A stretch of DNA of 34,990 bases from contig UQVA01000021.1 of assembly GCA_900544405.1 (NCBI GenBank), forward strand, positions 1 through 34,990. The letters run 5' to 3'. Shown here piece by piece: positions 1 through 7,582 of the stretch. Source of the DNA: an uncultured Eubacteriales bacterium. GTDB taxonomy: Bacteria; Bacillota; Clostridia; Oscillospirales; Oscillospiraceae. Position numbers and translations under genes: made by a program. The notes beneath the pieces are model-generated. The model saw only the letters and a program-made list of their open reading frames with translations. It did no database searches and was not told where the DNA came from. Positions within the stretch are counted from its first letter, which is position 1; each line of letters opens with the position of its first letter.

Positions 1-55
1 TTGCTTGAACAATTTTTACTTCAAAATATTGTCTAACTTTTGGGGGTCACTTCAC

Positions 56-84
56 TTTACGAAGGGACTTTTTTCTGATACAAT
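56..84 (+). promoter_or_regulatory. Putative sigma-A promoter for the transporter gene
   Basis: TTTACG (56-61) and TACAAT (79-84) are separated by 17 bp, 31 bp upstream of the ATG at 115. The -10 box is good and the -35 box is weak (4 of 6 consensus positions). Nothing else in the first 96 bases is recognisable. Confidence 0.45.
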
Positions 85-114
85 AAAACGCACACTTTGG
101 AAAGGGGTAGTTTC

Positions 115-1383
115 ATGTTACCTGCCATCGCACTCTTTGCGCTGACCTACATCCTCATGCTGACGTTCAGCAAATACCGACCCTACATCGCCTTAGGCTC
201 CGCCTTCATCTTCATCGTCACAGGAATGCTGCCGGTGAACGAAATCTTCGGTGCCATCGATTTCAACGTCCTGCTGATGATCGCCGGGACCATGGGCCTG
301 GTGGCCCTGTTTATTGAAAGCAAAATGCCGGAGCTGCTGGCGGACCTCATTATGGAAAAGGTCCCCAACGTCATGTGGGCCGCCGTGGCACTGTCCCTGT
401 TCTCCGGGGTCATTTCCGCCTTTGTGGACAACGTGGCCACCGTTCTGATGGTCGCCCCCGTGGCCATGCAGATCTGCAAGAAGCTGAAAACCAACCCGGT
501 GCCCTTCATCATCGGTATCGCCGTGTCCTCCAATCTGCAGGGCGCCGCCACGCTGGTGGGCGACACCACCGCCATCATGCTGGGTTCCTACGCCAACATG
601 AGCTTCCTGGACTTTTTCTGGTACAAGGGCCGCCCCAGCATTTTCTTTGCGGTGGAATTGGGAGCCATTCTCTCCGCCTTTATTCTGGCCTTTCTGTTCC
701 GGAAGGAAAAAGGGGCCATCCCCAAGGGGACCCGGACTCAGGTCACGGACTATGTGCCCACCATTCTCCTGTCCGGCACGGTGGCACTGCTGATTCTGGC
801 CTCCTTCCTTCCGAGCAAACCGGAGATCACCAACGGCCTCATCTGCTGCGCCTTGCTGGTCATTGGCCTTGTGTACAGTGCCATCCGGAAAAAGAGCCTG
901 AAGGCCATTGTGGAACCCATCCGGGCTATTGATTTTGAGACCATCGGTCTGCTGACGGGTCTGTTTCTGGTCATCGGCGGCGTGAAGAATATGGGCGTTA
1001 TCGACGCTGCGGCGGATCTGCTGGCCAAGGTCGGCGGGAACAACGTGTTCCTTATTTACACGGTCATCGTCTGGGCCTCGGTGCTGATCTCCGCCTTTAT
1101 CGATAACATTCCCTATGTGGCCACCATGCTGCCCGTGGTCCAAGGGCTGGCCCTGAAGTTGGGCATCGATCCCACACCGTTGTACTTTGGGCTACTGTCC
1201 GGGGCAACTCTGGGCGGCAACCTGACCCCAATCGGTGCTTCCGCCAACATCACCGGCATCGGCATCCTGCGGAAAGAGGGCTACGAGGTGAAGAACTCCG
1301 ACTTCTTCAAAATCGGTATTCCCTTCACCCTGGCGGCCATCATCCCGGCCTACATTTACATTTGGCTGATTTACGGCGTCTAA
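115..1383 (+). CDS. ArsB/NhaD-SLC13-type ion transporter (permease)
   Basis: A 422-residue polytopic inner-membrane protein with about ten to twelve hydrophobic segments. It shows the inverted-repeat signatures of the ion-transporter superfamily: an Asn-containing DN-V-T/P-Y motif in each half (DNVATVLMVAP and DNIPYVATMLP), and paired substrate-binding loops (GDTTAIMLGS in the first half, GGNLTPIGASANI in the second). Relatives move arsenite, Na+/H+ or di- and tricarboxylates; which applies here cannot be told. I chose the ATG at 115 because GGAAAGGGG at 98-106 sits just before it. An upstream TTG at 97 in frame would lie before that ribosome site. The gene is monocistronic, with its own promoter, and ends at a bidirectional terminator shared with the convergent lipoprotein gene. 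No ars or citrate genes lie nearby to hint at a substrate. Confidence 0.85.
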   Translation: MLPAIALFALTYILMLTFSKYRPYIALGSAFIFIVTGMLPVNEIFGAIDFNVLLMIAGTMGLVALFIESKMPELLADLIMEKVPNVMWAAVALSLFSGVISAFVDNVATVLMVAPVAMQICKKLKTNPVPFIIGIAVSSNLQGAATLVGDTTAIMLGSYANMSFLDFFWYKGRPSIFFAVELGAILSAFILAFLFRKEKGAIPKGTRTQVTDYVPTILLSGTVALLILASFLPSKPEITNGLICCALLVIGLVYSAIRKKSLKAIVEPIRAIDFETIGLLTGLFLVIGGVKNMGVIDAAADLLAKVGGNNVFLIYTVIVWASVLISAFIDNIPYVATMLPVVQGLALKLGIDPTPLYFGLLSGATLGGNLTPIGASANITGIGILRKEGYEVKNSDFFKIGIPFTLAAIIPAYIYIWLIYGV

Positions 1384-1389
1384 AAAAGC

Positions 1390-1420
1390 ACCCGCTGACC
1401 GGATTCTCCGGTCAGCGGGT
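1390..1420. terminator. Bidirectional terminator between convergent genes
   Basis: A perfect 14-bp stem (ACCCGCTGACCGGA / TCCGGTCAGCGGGT) with a 3-nt loop follows the transporter stop by 6 bp. An A6 run on its left becomes a T-tract on the minus strand, so it is strongest for the lipoprotein gene and also closes the transporter gene. Confidence 0.85.
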
Positions 1421-1424
1421 ATCG

Positions 1425-2132
1425 TTATGCAAAAAAGCCGGCGGCATAGTAAACGCCATTATCCGAGGTCAATGCCACGCCGTAGCGGGTGTAGGCCTCG
1501 CTCAGGATCGTCTCGTCGCCGCAGAGGGTCAGGAACAGATCCACCATTTCCCCGTCCGTCAGGGCCGGATCCAGAGCGACCACGGTGCAGCCTACCGGCG
1601 ATGCACCAGTGGATAAGTAATGCTGAATGGCCATGGCAGCTTCGCTGCACAGCGTATCGTCCAGCGTCAGCGCAGGCAATCCGGCAGCGGACCGGCGGCC
1701 ATCCACGCCGTAGACCAGTGCATAGAACAGTGTGTCCTCTCTGGGCGGCTCCGTGGGAGCCGTTGTCGGCTCGGTGGTGGGTTCCGGCTCCGTGGGGGCC
1801 GTTGTCGGTTCCGTGGTAGGCACTGGCTCCGTGGGAGCCGTGGTGGGGGCTGTTGTCGGTGCAGGCTCCGTGGCCGGAGGCTCTGTTTCCGGGGGCCGGG
1901 TAGCAGGCGGTTCCGTCCGGTCCGGCTCACTGGGAGCCGTGGTGGGCTTGGACGACACCGGCGGCAAGGTGGGAACCGTGGTTGGCGTGGGTTTGGTGGT
2001 AGGGCCGGACACGGTAGACGCCGGGGCCGTGGTCGAATCCGTAGTCTGCGTGGGGATGTTCACATAAGTGACCCGGTCACACCCGCTCAGCAGGAGACCA
2101 CCCAAAAGTATTCCAATGATCCAGCGTTTCAC
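1425..2132 (-). CDS. Lipoprotein with T/P/E-rich stalk and CAP-like C-terminal domain
   Basis: A 235-residue exported lipoprotein. It has a short signal peptide with lipobox LLSGC (Cys18), then about 110 residues of Thr/Pro/Glu/Ala-rich stalk built from near-repeats such as PTTEPTTAPTEP, visible in the DNA as imperfect tandem repeats at about 1740-1900. The last 95 residues resemble a degenerate CAP/SCP (PF00188-type) domain: an R-SAAGLPALTLDD segment like the helix-1 region of CAP proteins, and a YTRYGVAL...GVYYAAGFF ending like the last CAP strands. The classical CAP His/Glu set is not obvious, so function is open. The GTG start follows AAAGGGG. It is transcribed alone from a near-consensus promoter at 2165-2193. 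The stalk length may vary between strains through repeat slippage (inference). Confidence 0.75.
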   Translation of the reverse strand: MKRWIIGILLGGLLLSGCDRVTYVNIPTQTTDSTTAPASTVSGPTTKPTPTTVPTLPPVSSKPTTAPSEPDRTEPPATRPPETEPPATEPAPTTAPTTAPTEPVPTTEPTTAPTEPEPTTEPTTAPTEPPREDTLFYALVYGVDGRRSAAGLPALTLDDTLCSEAAMAIQHYLSTGASPVGCTVVALDPALTDGEMVDLFLTLCGDETILSEAYTRYGVALTSDNGVYYAAGFFA

Positions 2133-2164
2133 GGCTATCCGCCCCTTTCACTTATATTACGCCC

Positions 2165-2193
2165 ATCATACCGATGATTCGCCCTTTTGTCAA
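2165..2193 (-). promoter_or_regulatory. Sigma-A promoter for the CAP-like lipoprotein
   Basis: On the minus strand TTGACA (2188-2193) and TATGAT (2165-2170) are separated by 17 bp, 32 bp upstream of the GTG start at 2132. Confidence 0.8.
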
Positions 2194-2224
2194 GCAATAT
2201 CTTGTAAAATCGCTCTTTTAACGG

Positions 2225-2262
2225 AAAAAGCCGCCTGCCGGAGACTCGGCAGACGGCTTTTT
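2225..2262 (-). terminator. Terminator of the PfkB-to-FAD-oxidoreductase operon
   Basis: AAAAAGCCG...CGGCTTTTT forms a long stem (one mismatch, small loop) immediately after the stop of the FAD oxidoreductase. The right arm ends in a T5 tract in minus-strand reading. Confidence 0.85.
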
Positions 2263-2264
2263 GT

Positions 2265-3530
2265 TCACAAAACCACGCATTTTTCGGCAATGGCCGCTTT
2301 CAACTCCTGTGCCGGGACGCTTTCCATGGCGCAGCTGTGCTTGTTCGCCAGGGCCGCCAGCAGTCCGGCGGATTCGCCCATGGCCATGCAGGTGGCCTGG
2401 ACCCGCAGGGTGGCAAAGGCCTCCCGGTCGGCGCTGACGCACCGTCCTGCCGTTGCTAGATTGAAAAAATCCCTCGGAATCAGCGCCGTATGGGGAATGT
2501 AGGCGGGTTTTTCCAGTGGGATGAGCCGCTGGCCGTTGCCGCCGGGAATGTGAATATCCATAGGGTGGGCGCACCGGGCCACGGGACACTCCGGCACCTT
2601 GCCGGACAGCAGGTCCGACCCGGTGACGGTCTCCAGGCCCACAATGCGGCGGCTCTCCCGGATGCCCGCATGGACCGCAGAGGACACCACGGAGGCATTG
2701 CGGAACTCCGGGAATTTCTCTTTCAGCAGGTCCAGAATCACGAACACATCCCGGCGCATTCTCAGCTCCGCCCGGTTGTAGGAGGCCCGGTCCGTGGCAT
2801 CCGCCGCCGCACGGGTCACATTCACCGCCAGGGCATCCCCCAGCAGCACCGTATTGAACCAGGGGCCGCCGAACTGGTCCAGCTTTCCCTCGTCCACGCA
2901 GGACTGCAGATAGTCATGGATGACGGCGTTGCAGGAAGCCCCGGATTTGCCGTCGTGATGGATGCAGTTTTTCAACAGGGGCGTGGTCACATCCACACCG
3001 GTCAGCAGGAAGCACAAGGACATGGGCTGCTCCTGACCGTCGCCGGGGAGCATAGGAACCCCCGCCAGATAGCAAAGGGCCCCGTCGCCGGAGGCGTCGA
3101 TAAAATCATCTCCCGTGAGCCGCTCCTCTCCGGACTTGCCCTGAAAAGCAATGCCGGTAATGCGGTTTTCCTCCACCGTACAGCCGGTCAGGCGACAGTT
3201 GGTGTAGAGGTCTACACCGGCCTCCTGGGCCAACTCCTGGTAGACCAACTTCAGGTACTCCGGATGATAGGACACATGACCCTTGGGGTATTCCACCTTT
3301 GCAGCCCCCCGGGCCAGCAGCCGCTCTACCACTTCCCAGCCGATGCCGCCCACCACCTGCCGCTCCTTATGAAAAAAACCGCTGATGGGAAGCACCAGAC
3401 CGCCGGTGGCCGTGCCGCCTAAAAATCCGTTTTCTTCCAGCAGGGCCGTGGTGCAGCCCTGTCGGGCAGCAGAGACTGCCGCCGCCACACCGGCGGGCCC
3501 GCCGCCGATAACGATCACTTCATAGTGCAT
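2265..3530 (-). CDS. FAD-dependent oxidoreductase (PF12831-type), locus copy 2
   Basis: A 421-residue flavoprotein, probably soluble. The N-terminus (MHYEVIVIGGGPAG) carries the dinucleotide-binding fold, with GxGxxG at residues 9-14, followed by an EENGFLGG segment. A second FAD-contact motif (ASGDGALCYLAG) lies mid-protein, and AGRCVSAD...MAMGESAG near the end is typical of the FAD_oxidored family often found in sugar operons of gut Firmicutes. Substrate unknown. I chose the ATG at 3530 because GGAGGAGG lies 4-5 bases upstream; an in-frame upstream ATG would put about 30 non-conserved residues before the Rossmann motif. Its start overlaps the end of the SGNH-hydrolase gene by 16 bp, so translation is probably coupled. 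It is a paralogue of the protein at 13347-14729: both contain IRES-R-I-G and a DLL--KVPE segment. Last gene of its operon. Confidence 0.85.
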   Translation of the reverse strand: MHYEVIVIGGGPAGVAAAVSAARQGCTTALLEENGFLGGTATGGLVLPISGFFHKERQVVGGIGWEVVERLLARGAAKVEYPKGHVSYHPEYLKLVYQELAQEAGVDLYTNCRLTGCTVEENRITGIAFQGKSGEERLTGDDFIDASGDGALCYLAGVPMLPGDGQEQPMSLCFLLTGVDVTTPLLKNCIHHDGKSGASCNAVIHDYLQSCVDEGKLDQFGGPWFNTVLLGDALAVNVTRAAADATDRASYNRAELRMRRDVFVILDLLKEKFPEFRNASVVSSAVHAGIRESRRIVGLETVTGSDLLSGKVPECPVARCAHPMDIHIPGGNGQRLIPLEKPAYIPHTALIPRDFFNLATAGRCVSADREAFATLRVQATCMAMGESAGLLAALANKHSCAMESVPAQELKAAIAEKCVVL

Positions 3531-5110
3531 AGGTCCTCCTCCAGGGCCCCAAAGGGTACGGCGAACAGACTGCCCACGCAGGTATTGCAGAGAATTTCTC
3601 CCTGATAGACCCCCAGGCACTCGATCTCCTGACCGTAGAAGGCGGCGCTCCAGTCGGTGCGCTCCACCTCCAGGGTCTTTTTCTCCAGGTCAAAGACCTG
3701 GAGGGCCACGGGATAATCCGCCTTGGGACAGCCGTAGGTGTAATAAATGCGATTCTTGAAAAGCATCCCGCCCTGAGTGAAGGGCACATCGGACTCCACG
3801 CTGAACTGGTCCAAAATGTCCGCCGCCGTCAGCTTCACCAGACCGCCCTGGCTGACATCCGGCAGGGCAAACTTGGTGATGATGTAGGCATTATGCTCCC
3901 CCTCCGGGGTGCAGCCCCGTTTGGTCCGGTAGCGAGCAGAGAAAATGTACAGATACCCCTTGTCCGTGTCCACGAAGAAGGCCGGACAGCCCCAGCAGGG
4001 GTTCACGAAGGGAGCCTTGACTTCTGTCTCCGGGGAATAGGTGATGGTCTGGACCAATTCTGCATGATACCGGCCCTCGGCGTCCTTGGTAATGTCCTCC
4101 ACGGCGCAGCGGTAATAATAACCGTCGGCATCATAGCCGATGCCCGTGCCCGCCGTCACATAAAGAAGGGGGATCGGGTTGCCGTTCCGGTGCAAATTGC
4201 CGAACATGCAGGAATTGGCGTGGTTCAGATAATTCCGGTCCGGCGTTCCCTCATTGCAGGAACCCAGTGGGAAGAAATCAATGGGGTAAGACTGCTTGTT
4301 CCGCAGGTCATAGACGCCGCAGTAGCCCTTGTCATAGAGGATAAATGCCTTGTCGCCGTAAATATCCATGCCCTGAGCGGAGCGCAGGGGCCGGTGGAAG
4401 GTCATATAATGGCGGATTCCGGCGCTTTCCCGCATATTGGGGGCCACGGTCTCGGAAACATACTTTGCCATAGCCTTTCCCAGATTTACCTGGGAATCCG
4501 GATCCAGGTGAATCCCGTCGGCAGGGCCGGGGTGGGCGTAGTCCGCCGCATTCAGGAAGTAGCAGCCCTGCTCCTTGGCGATCTTGCTGTACACATCCTT
4601 GAACCGATGGCTCAGGGCCCGGCCAATATCGCCCCGGAACTTGGCATACACGCCGGTGCGGCCCTTGGGGTCCGAGGGGACCACCTCCGTGGGGGCCATC
4701 AGCAGGATTTTCGGACAGACCCCCTCCCGGCCGTACTCCGGATGCTGCCGGATGATGCCGATGAGCCGCAAAATGCCCGTGGGCAGGTCGTCCTCCGTGA
4801 TGGTCTTGTTGCGGACCAGGTCGTTGGTGCCCAACAGGATGCATACCAGGTCCAGCGGCGCATTTTCCGCCAGAGAATGAACCATGGTGGTCTCGCCGTT
4901 GCGGCCGTAAGCGCTGGGATCGTCGTAAATGGTGGAGCGGCCGTTGAAGCCGCCTTCGATTACGTGATAGCCTTCGCCCAGAGCCTTGCCCATGACCGCA
5001 GGCCAGCGGTGGTCGGCGTCATACCGACCTCCCGTAGGCTCGCTGTCGGACCAGCGGCCGATGCAGCCGTAAGTGTTGGAATCACCGTAGCATAGGATCC
5101 TCATATCCAT
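3515..5110 (-). CDS. SGNH/GDSL hydrolase fused to an unrecognised C-terminal domain
   Basis: 531 residues. Residues 1-220 form an SGNH esterase/deacylase domain: block I GDSNTYG with nucleophile Ser11, block II GGFNGRS around 53-59, block III GTND at 94-97, and the catalytic Asp198/His201 pair in ADGIHLD. Family members deacylate carbohydrates or small esters. Residues about 225-531 are unfamiliar. They are rich in aromatic, strand-like segments (DKAFILYDKGYCGVYDL, GYLYIFSARY, RIYYTYGCP), suggesting a beta-propeller or other all-beta fold. This domain roughly doubles the usual SGNH length. No signal peptide is visible, so it probably acts in the cytoplasm. The ATG at 5110 is preceded by GAAAGGA. 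It lies 23 bp after the dehydrogenase gene and overlaps the next gene. The operon context suggests deacylation or processing of the imported sugar (inference). Confidence 0.8.
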   Translation of the reverse strand: MDMRILCYGDSNTYGCIGRWSDSEPTGGRYDADHRWPAVMGKALGEGYHVIEGGFNGRSTIYDDPSAYGRNGETTMVHSLAENAPLDLVCILLGTNDLVRNKTITEDDLPTGILRLIGIIRQHPEYGREGVCPKILLMAPTEVVPSDPKGRTGVYAKFRGDIGRALSHRFKDVYSKIAKEQGCYFLNAADYAHPGPADGIHLDPDSQVNLGKAMAKYVSETVAPNMRESAGIRHYMTFHRPLRSAQGMDIYGDKAFILYDKGYCGVYDLRNKQSYPIDFFPLGSCNEGTPDRNYLNHANSCMFGNLHRNGNPIPLLYVTAGTGIGYDADGYYYRCAVEDITKDAEGRYHAELVQTITYSPETEVKAPFVNPCWGCPAFFVDTDKGYLYIFSARYRTKRGCTPEGEHNAYIITKFALPDVSQGGLVKLTAADILDQFSVESDVPFTQGGMLFKNRIYYTYGCPKADYPVALQVFDLEKKTLEVERTDWSAAFYGQEIECLGVYQGEILCNTCVGSLFAVPFGALEEDLCTMK

Positions 5111-5133
5111 GGTATTCTTTCCTTTCTAGGGGG

Positions 5134-6387
5134 TCAGTCCCAGTTTTTCAGCAGGTACTCCTCTGCCTCGGCGCTCCACAGGCCGTGGTTGGCATCGCAC
5201 AGGTCTGCCAGCACGCCGAACCGGGCGTCCTCCGCCGCCTTGGACCGGAAATCATCGATAGCGGTCAGGGGCATATGGATGTGGGTGTAAATGAGCTTCT
5301 TGCCGCCGGGGATCTTCGGCAGATTCAGGGTGGTCTCCGCAGCGCAGTCCAGGCCGCCGATGTGGGTGACCATGACCGCCGGATCCAGGCGGCCCGCTTC
5401 GGTAAGCTTCAGGGACTCGATGAGGTCGTCGGTGTTGCCGCCGGTGGTGCCCATCACATGGGTGGAGTTATAGTGCACATCGTAGAAATTCATCTTAGCG
5501 GAGAACTGCTTGTCGGTAGGACCGGCAAAGAAGTTCAGGCAGCCGTCCCGGCCCAGAATGGCACTGGAAAGCTCCAGCACGGCGCCCACGGGGGCGAAGC
5601 AGAACACATCGTCAAAGCCCTTTCCGCCGTTGAGTTCTTTCAGAGTCGCCGCCGCATCCGGCAGGTCCTTGGTGTTCACGATGTCCAGCCGGATGCCCGC
5701 TTCCTTGGCCTTGTGGTCAAAGAGCCGGTGGGCCCGCTGGAGCCGCTCGTCGTTGATGTCCGTGACCACGATGTTTCCGGGGCGGCGGTCGCAGCACAGT
5801 GCATAGGCCAGTGCGCCCAGGCCCATGGGACCCACGCCTGCCAGCAGGGCCAGGCTGCCGCCCTCCTTGATGCCCATTTCGTGATGATAATCGCCCATCT
5901 TGGTATGGTAGCAGGCATGGAAGGCGCCGATGCAGCAGCTCATAGGCTCGGCCAGGGAGGCCTCAAAGAAGGCCTTGCCCTTGTACTCCATCAGGCAGTT
6001 CAGCTCCATGACCTCGGCGGGGATGATGCAGTAAGTGGCGTCGCCGCCAAAGAACTCATAGGAATATCCGGGGCTCCACATGGTGCCCTTGTAGTTCAGG
6101 GCGGGCTGCTGGGCGAAACGCATACCGGGCTTGAACTTGTCCTGATGGTTCTTGCCGACCTTTTCGATGATACCGGCGAACTCATGGCCCATGATGGCGG
6201 GATGCTCCGCCACGTCCGGGTGGACCCGCTTATGCTCGGTGCCCAGGATGGCGCATTTGTAAGTGGACATACACACGGAGTCGGAAATGACCTTCACGAG
6301 AATTTCGTCATCACCGATCTCCGGCAGTTCAAAGGTATCCAGGCGAAGGTCGCCTGCGCCGTGCAAACGGACTGCTTGTGCTTTCAT
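5134..6387 (-). CDS. L-sorbose-1-phosphate-reductase-like zinc dehydrogenase (MDR family)
   Basis: A 417-residue medium-chain dehydrogenase/reductase. Cys39 and GHE at 67-69 give the catalytic zinc site; the four-cysteine structural zinc lobe is missing. The NAD(P)-binding motif GVGPMGLG is at 184-191. Long stretches (DSVCMSTYKC, LNYKGTMWSPGYSYEFFGG, EPMSCCIGAFHA, GPTDKQFSAK) match the SorE-like subfamily as I remember it; its known member reduces L-sorbose 1-phosphate to D-glucitol 6-phosphate. The true substrate here may be another ketose or polyol phosphate. It starts 3 bp after the PfkB stop and has a GAGG ribosome site, so the two are surely cotranscribed. Coupling of a dehydrogenase and a sugar-phosphate kinase fits a polyol/ketose catabolic route. 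Confidence 0.8.
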   Translation of the reverse strand: MKAQAVRLHGAGDLRLDTFELPEIGDDEILVKVISDSVCMSTYKCAILGTEHKRVHPDVAEHPAIMGHEFAGIIEKVGKNHQDKFKPGMRFAQQPALNYKGTMWSPGYSYEFFGGDATYCIIPAEVMELNCLMEYKGKAFFEASLAEPMSCCIGAFHACYHTKMGDYHHEMGIKEGGSLALLAGVGPMGLGALAYALCCDRRPGNIVVTDINDERLQRAHRLFDHKAKEAGIRLDIVNTKDLPDAAATLKELNGGKGFDDVFCFAPVGAVLELSSAILGRDGCLNFFAGPTDKQFSAKMNFYDVHYNSTHVMGTTGGNTDDLIESLKLTEAGRLDPAVMVTHIGGLDCAAETTLNLPKIPGGKKLIYTHIHMPLTAIDDFRSKAAEDARFGVLADLCDANHGLWSAEAEEYLLKNWD

Positions 6388-6390
6388 AAT

Positions 6391-7320
6391 TCATACCTCC
6401 TCAAGGATGACTTGATAATACAACTTTTCAATAACTTCCGGTTCCGGGGGCTGGGTGCCGGTACACATGACGCTGGCGGCCCCCATGGCGATGGCCAGCT
6501 TGGCCCGCTGGTCGGCTTTCAGGCCCTTTTCCTGGCCGTAAGCCAGGGCTGCCACCATGGAATCCCCTGCTCCAACGGTGCTCTGGACCGGGACCTTCAG
6601 GCCAGGACTATGGAATACCCGGTCCCTGCCGATGAACAAGGCCCCGTCGCCGCCCATGGAGACAACCACTTCTTTTACGCCCAGGTTCATGAGCTTCCGG
6701 GCGGCTTCCAGAATATCCTCCCGGGTCTCCAGGGTCTTTCCGGCCCAGCGGCCCAGCTCTTCCTGATTGGGCTTCGCAAGATCGGGCGCTGCCTGCACGC
6801 CGGACAGGAATGCTTCCCCGTCCGCATCCAGATAGACACTGGCACCCTGGTCCCGGTAGCGGCGGACCAGGTCCCGATAAATGCCGGTGTCCACGCTCTT
6901 GGGAATGCTGCCGGAGATCACCAGCAGGTCCCCTTCCCCAACGGTCCGGTCCAGCAGGTCCACCAGCTCCTCCAGCTGCCGCCGTCCGATGGCGGGGCCG
7001 GGCTCGTTGATGTCCGTGTTCTCTCCCTGCTCCGGATCGACAATTTTCAAATTGGTGCGGGTGTCGCCCTCCACGCCCACGGTCAAGGGCGTGATGCCCA
7101 TGGCTTTCAGGGCCTCCATGGCGTGCTTTCCGGTGCTGCCGCCCCAAAGCGCCACACTCAGGCTGGCACAGCCCAGCTTTTTCAGGCACTTGGAGACGTT
7201 TACGCCCTTGCCGCCTACGTCGGTGCGTAGGGTCTGGATCCGGTTCACGGCTCCCGCACGGAAGCCGGGGATCACCACCGTCTTATCGATGGCCGGATTC
7301 AGCGTCAGCGTCACGATCAT
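6391..7320 (-). CDS. PfkB-family hexose-phosphate kinase (1-phosphofructokinase-like)
   Basis: A 309-residue cytoplasmic kinase of the FruK/LacC type (usual length about 305-315). It begins MIVTLTLNPAIDKTV, has the sugar-binding GGKGVNVSK at 36-44, the ISGSIP segment near 135-140, and the anion-hole/ATP motif GAGDS at 250-254 with catalytic Asp253. Expected reaction: ATP-dependent phosphorylation of a ketose monophosphate (fructose-1-P, tagatose-6-P or similar) to a bisphosphate ready for an aldolase; no aldolase is in the window. The ATG at 7320 follows AGGAGG; the frame is open upstream but through hairpin-rich leader sequence with no other ribosome site. First gene of a four-gene operon with its own promoter. 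Confidence 0.85.
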   Translation of the reverse strand: MIVTLTLNPAIDKTVVIPGFRAGAVNRIQTLRTDVGGKGVNVSKCLKKLGCASLSVALWGGSTGKHAMEALKAMGITPLTVGVEGDTRTNLKIVDPEQGENTDINEPGPAIGRRQLEELVDLLDRTVGEGDLLVISGSIPKSVDTGIYRDLVRRYRDQGASVYLDADGEAFLSGVQAAPDLAKPNQEELGRWAGKTLETREDILEAARKLMNLGVKEVVVSMGGDGALFIGRDRVFHSPGLKVPVQSTVGAGDSMVAALAYGQEKGLKADQRAKLAIAMGAASVMCTGTQPPEPEVIEKLYYQVILEEV

Positions 7321-7340
7321 TGGTTTTCCTCCTGTTCTTA

Positions 7341-7514
7341 TTCCGCCTTCGGGCGGAACTGATACTGATACCTGTGTAAAATCTGTGATTTTACACAGGC
7401 CTTTTGAAGCATCCAAGAGTTGCGCAAAGCGCAGTTGATGCTTCAAAAGTCGTCTCATACGAAATCTACGCCGCTGCGGCGGCTATGAAAACAGCAATGT
7501 TTTCATCAGATTTC
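7341..7514 (-). promoter_or_regulatory. Hairpin-rich 5' leader of the PfkB operon
   Basis: About 200 nt separate the promoter from the PfkB start, and four perfect inverted repeats fill them. Arms are 7461-7467/7508-7514 (enclosing a GC-rich hairpin at 7470-7483 and a second 8-bp hairpin at 7485-7506), 7401-7413/7437-7449 (13 bp, with nested TGCGC/GCGCA), 7371-7382/7388-7399 (12 bp, 5-nt loop) and 7341-7347/7352-7358. None is followed by a U-tract. I do not recognise a known riboswitch class. It could be a structured regulatory leader or a mobile hairpin repeat. Confidence 0.55.
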
Positions 7515-7525
7515 AGTATGACATT

Positions 7526-7554
7526 ATTCTAGCACAGCCAAGGGCTGCTTGCAA
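7526..7554 (-). promoter_or_regulatory. Putative promoter of the PfkB operon
   Basis: Minus-strand TTGCAA (7549-7554) and TAGAAT (7526-7531) are separated by 17 bp, just downstream of the FGGY kinase stop. No terminator separates the two operons, so read-through from the ABC operon is also possible. Confidence 0.6.
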
Positions 7555-7582
7555 GAGTGTCCCGTAAACTTTGTAGGTACAT

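Noticed and set aside
1740..1900. Possible CRISPR or VNTR outside genes
   Set aside because: The repeats are in frame and encode the T/P/E-rich stalk of a lipoprotein.
5185..7230. 681-codon plus-strand open frame
   Set aside because: Antisense shadow of the dehydrogenase and PfkB genes; composition rich in His/Gly/Ala as expected for a reversed coding strand.
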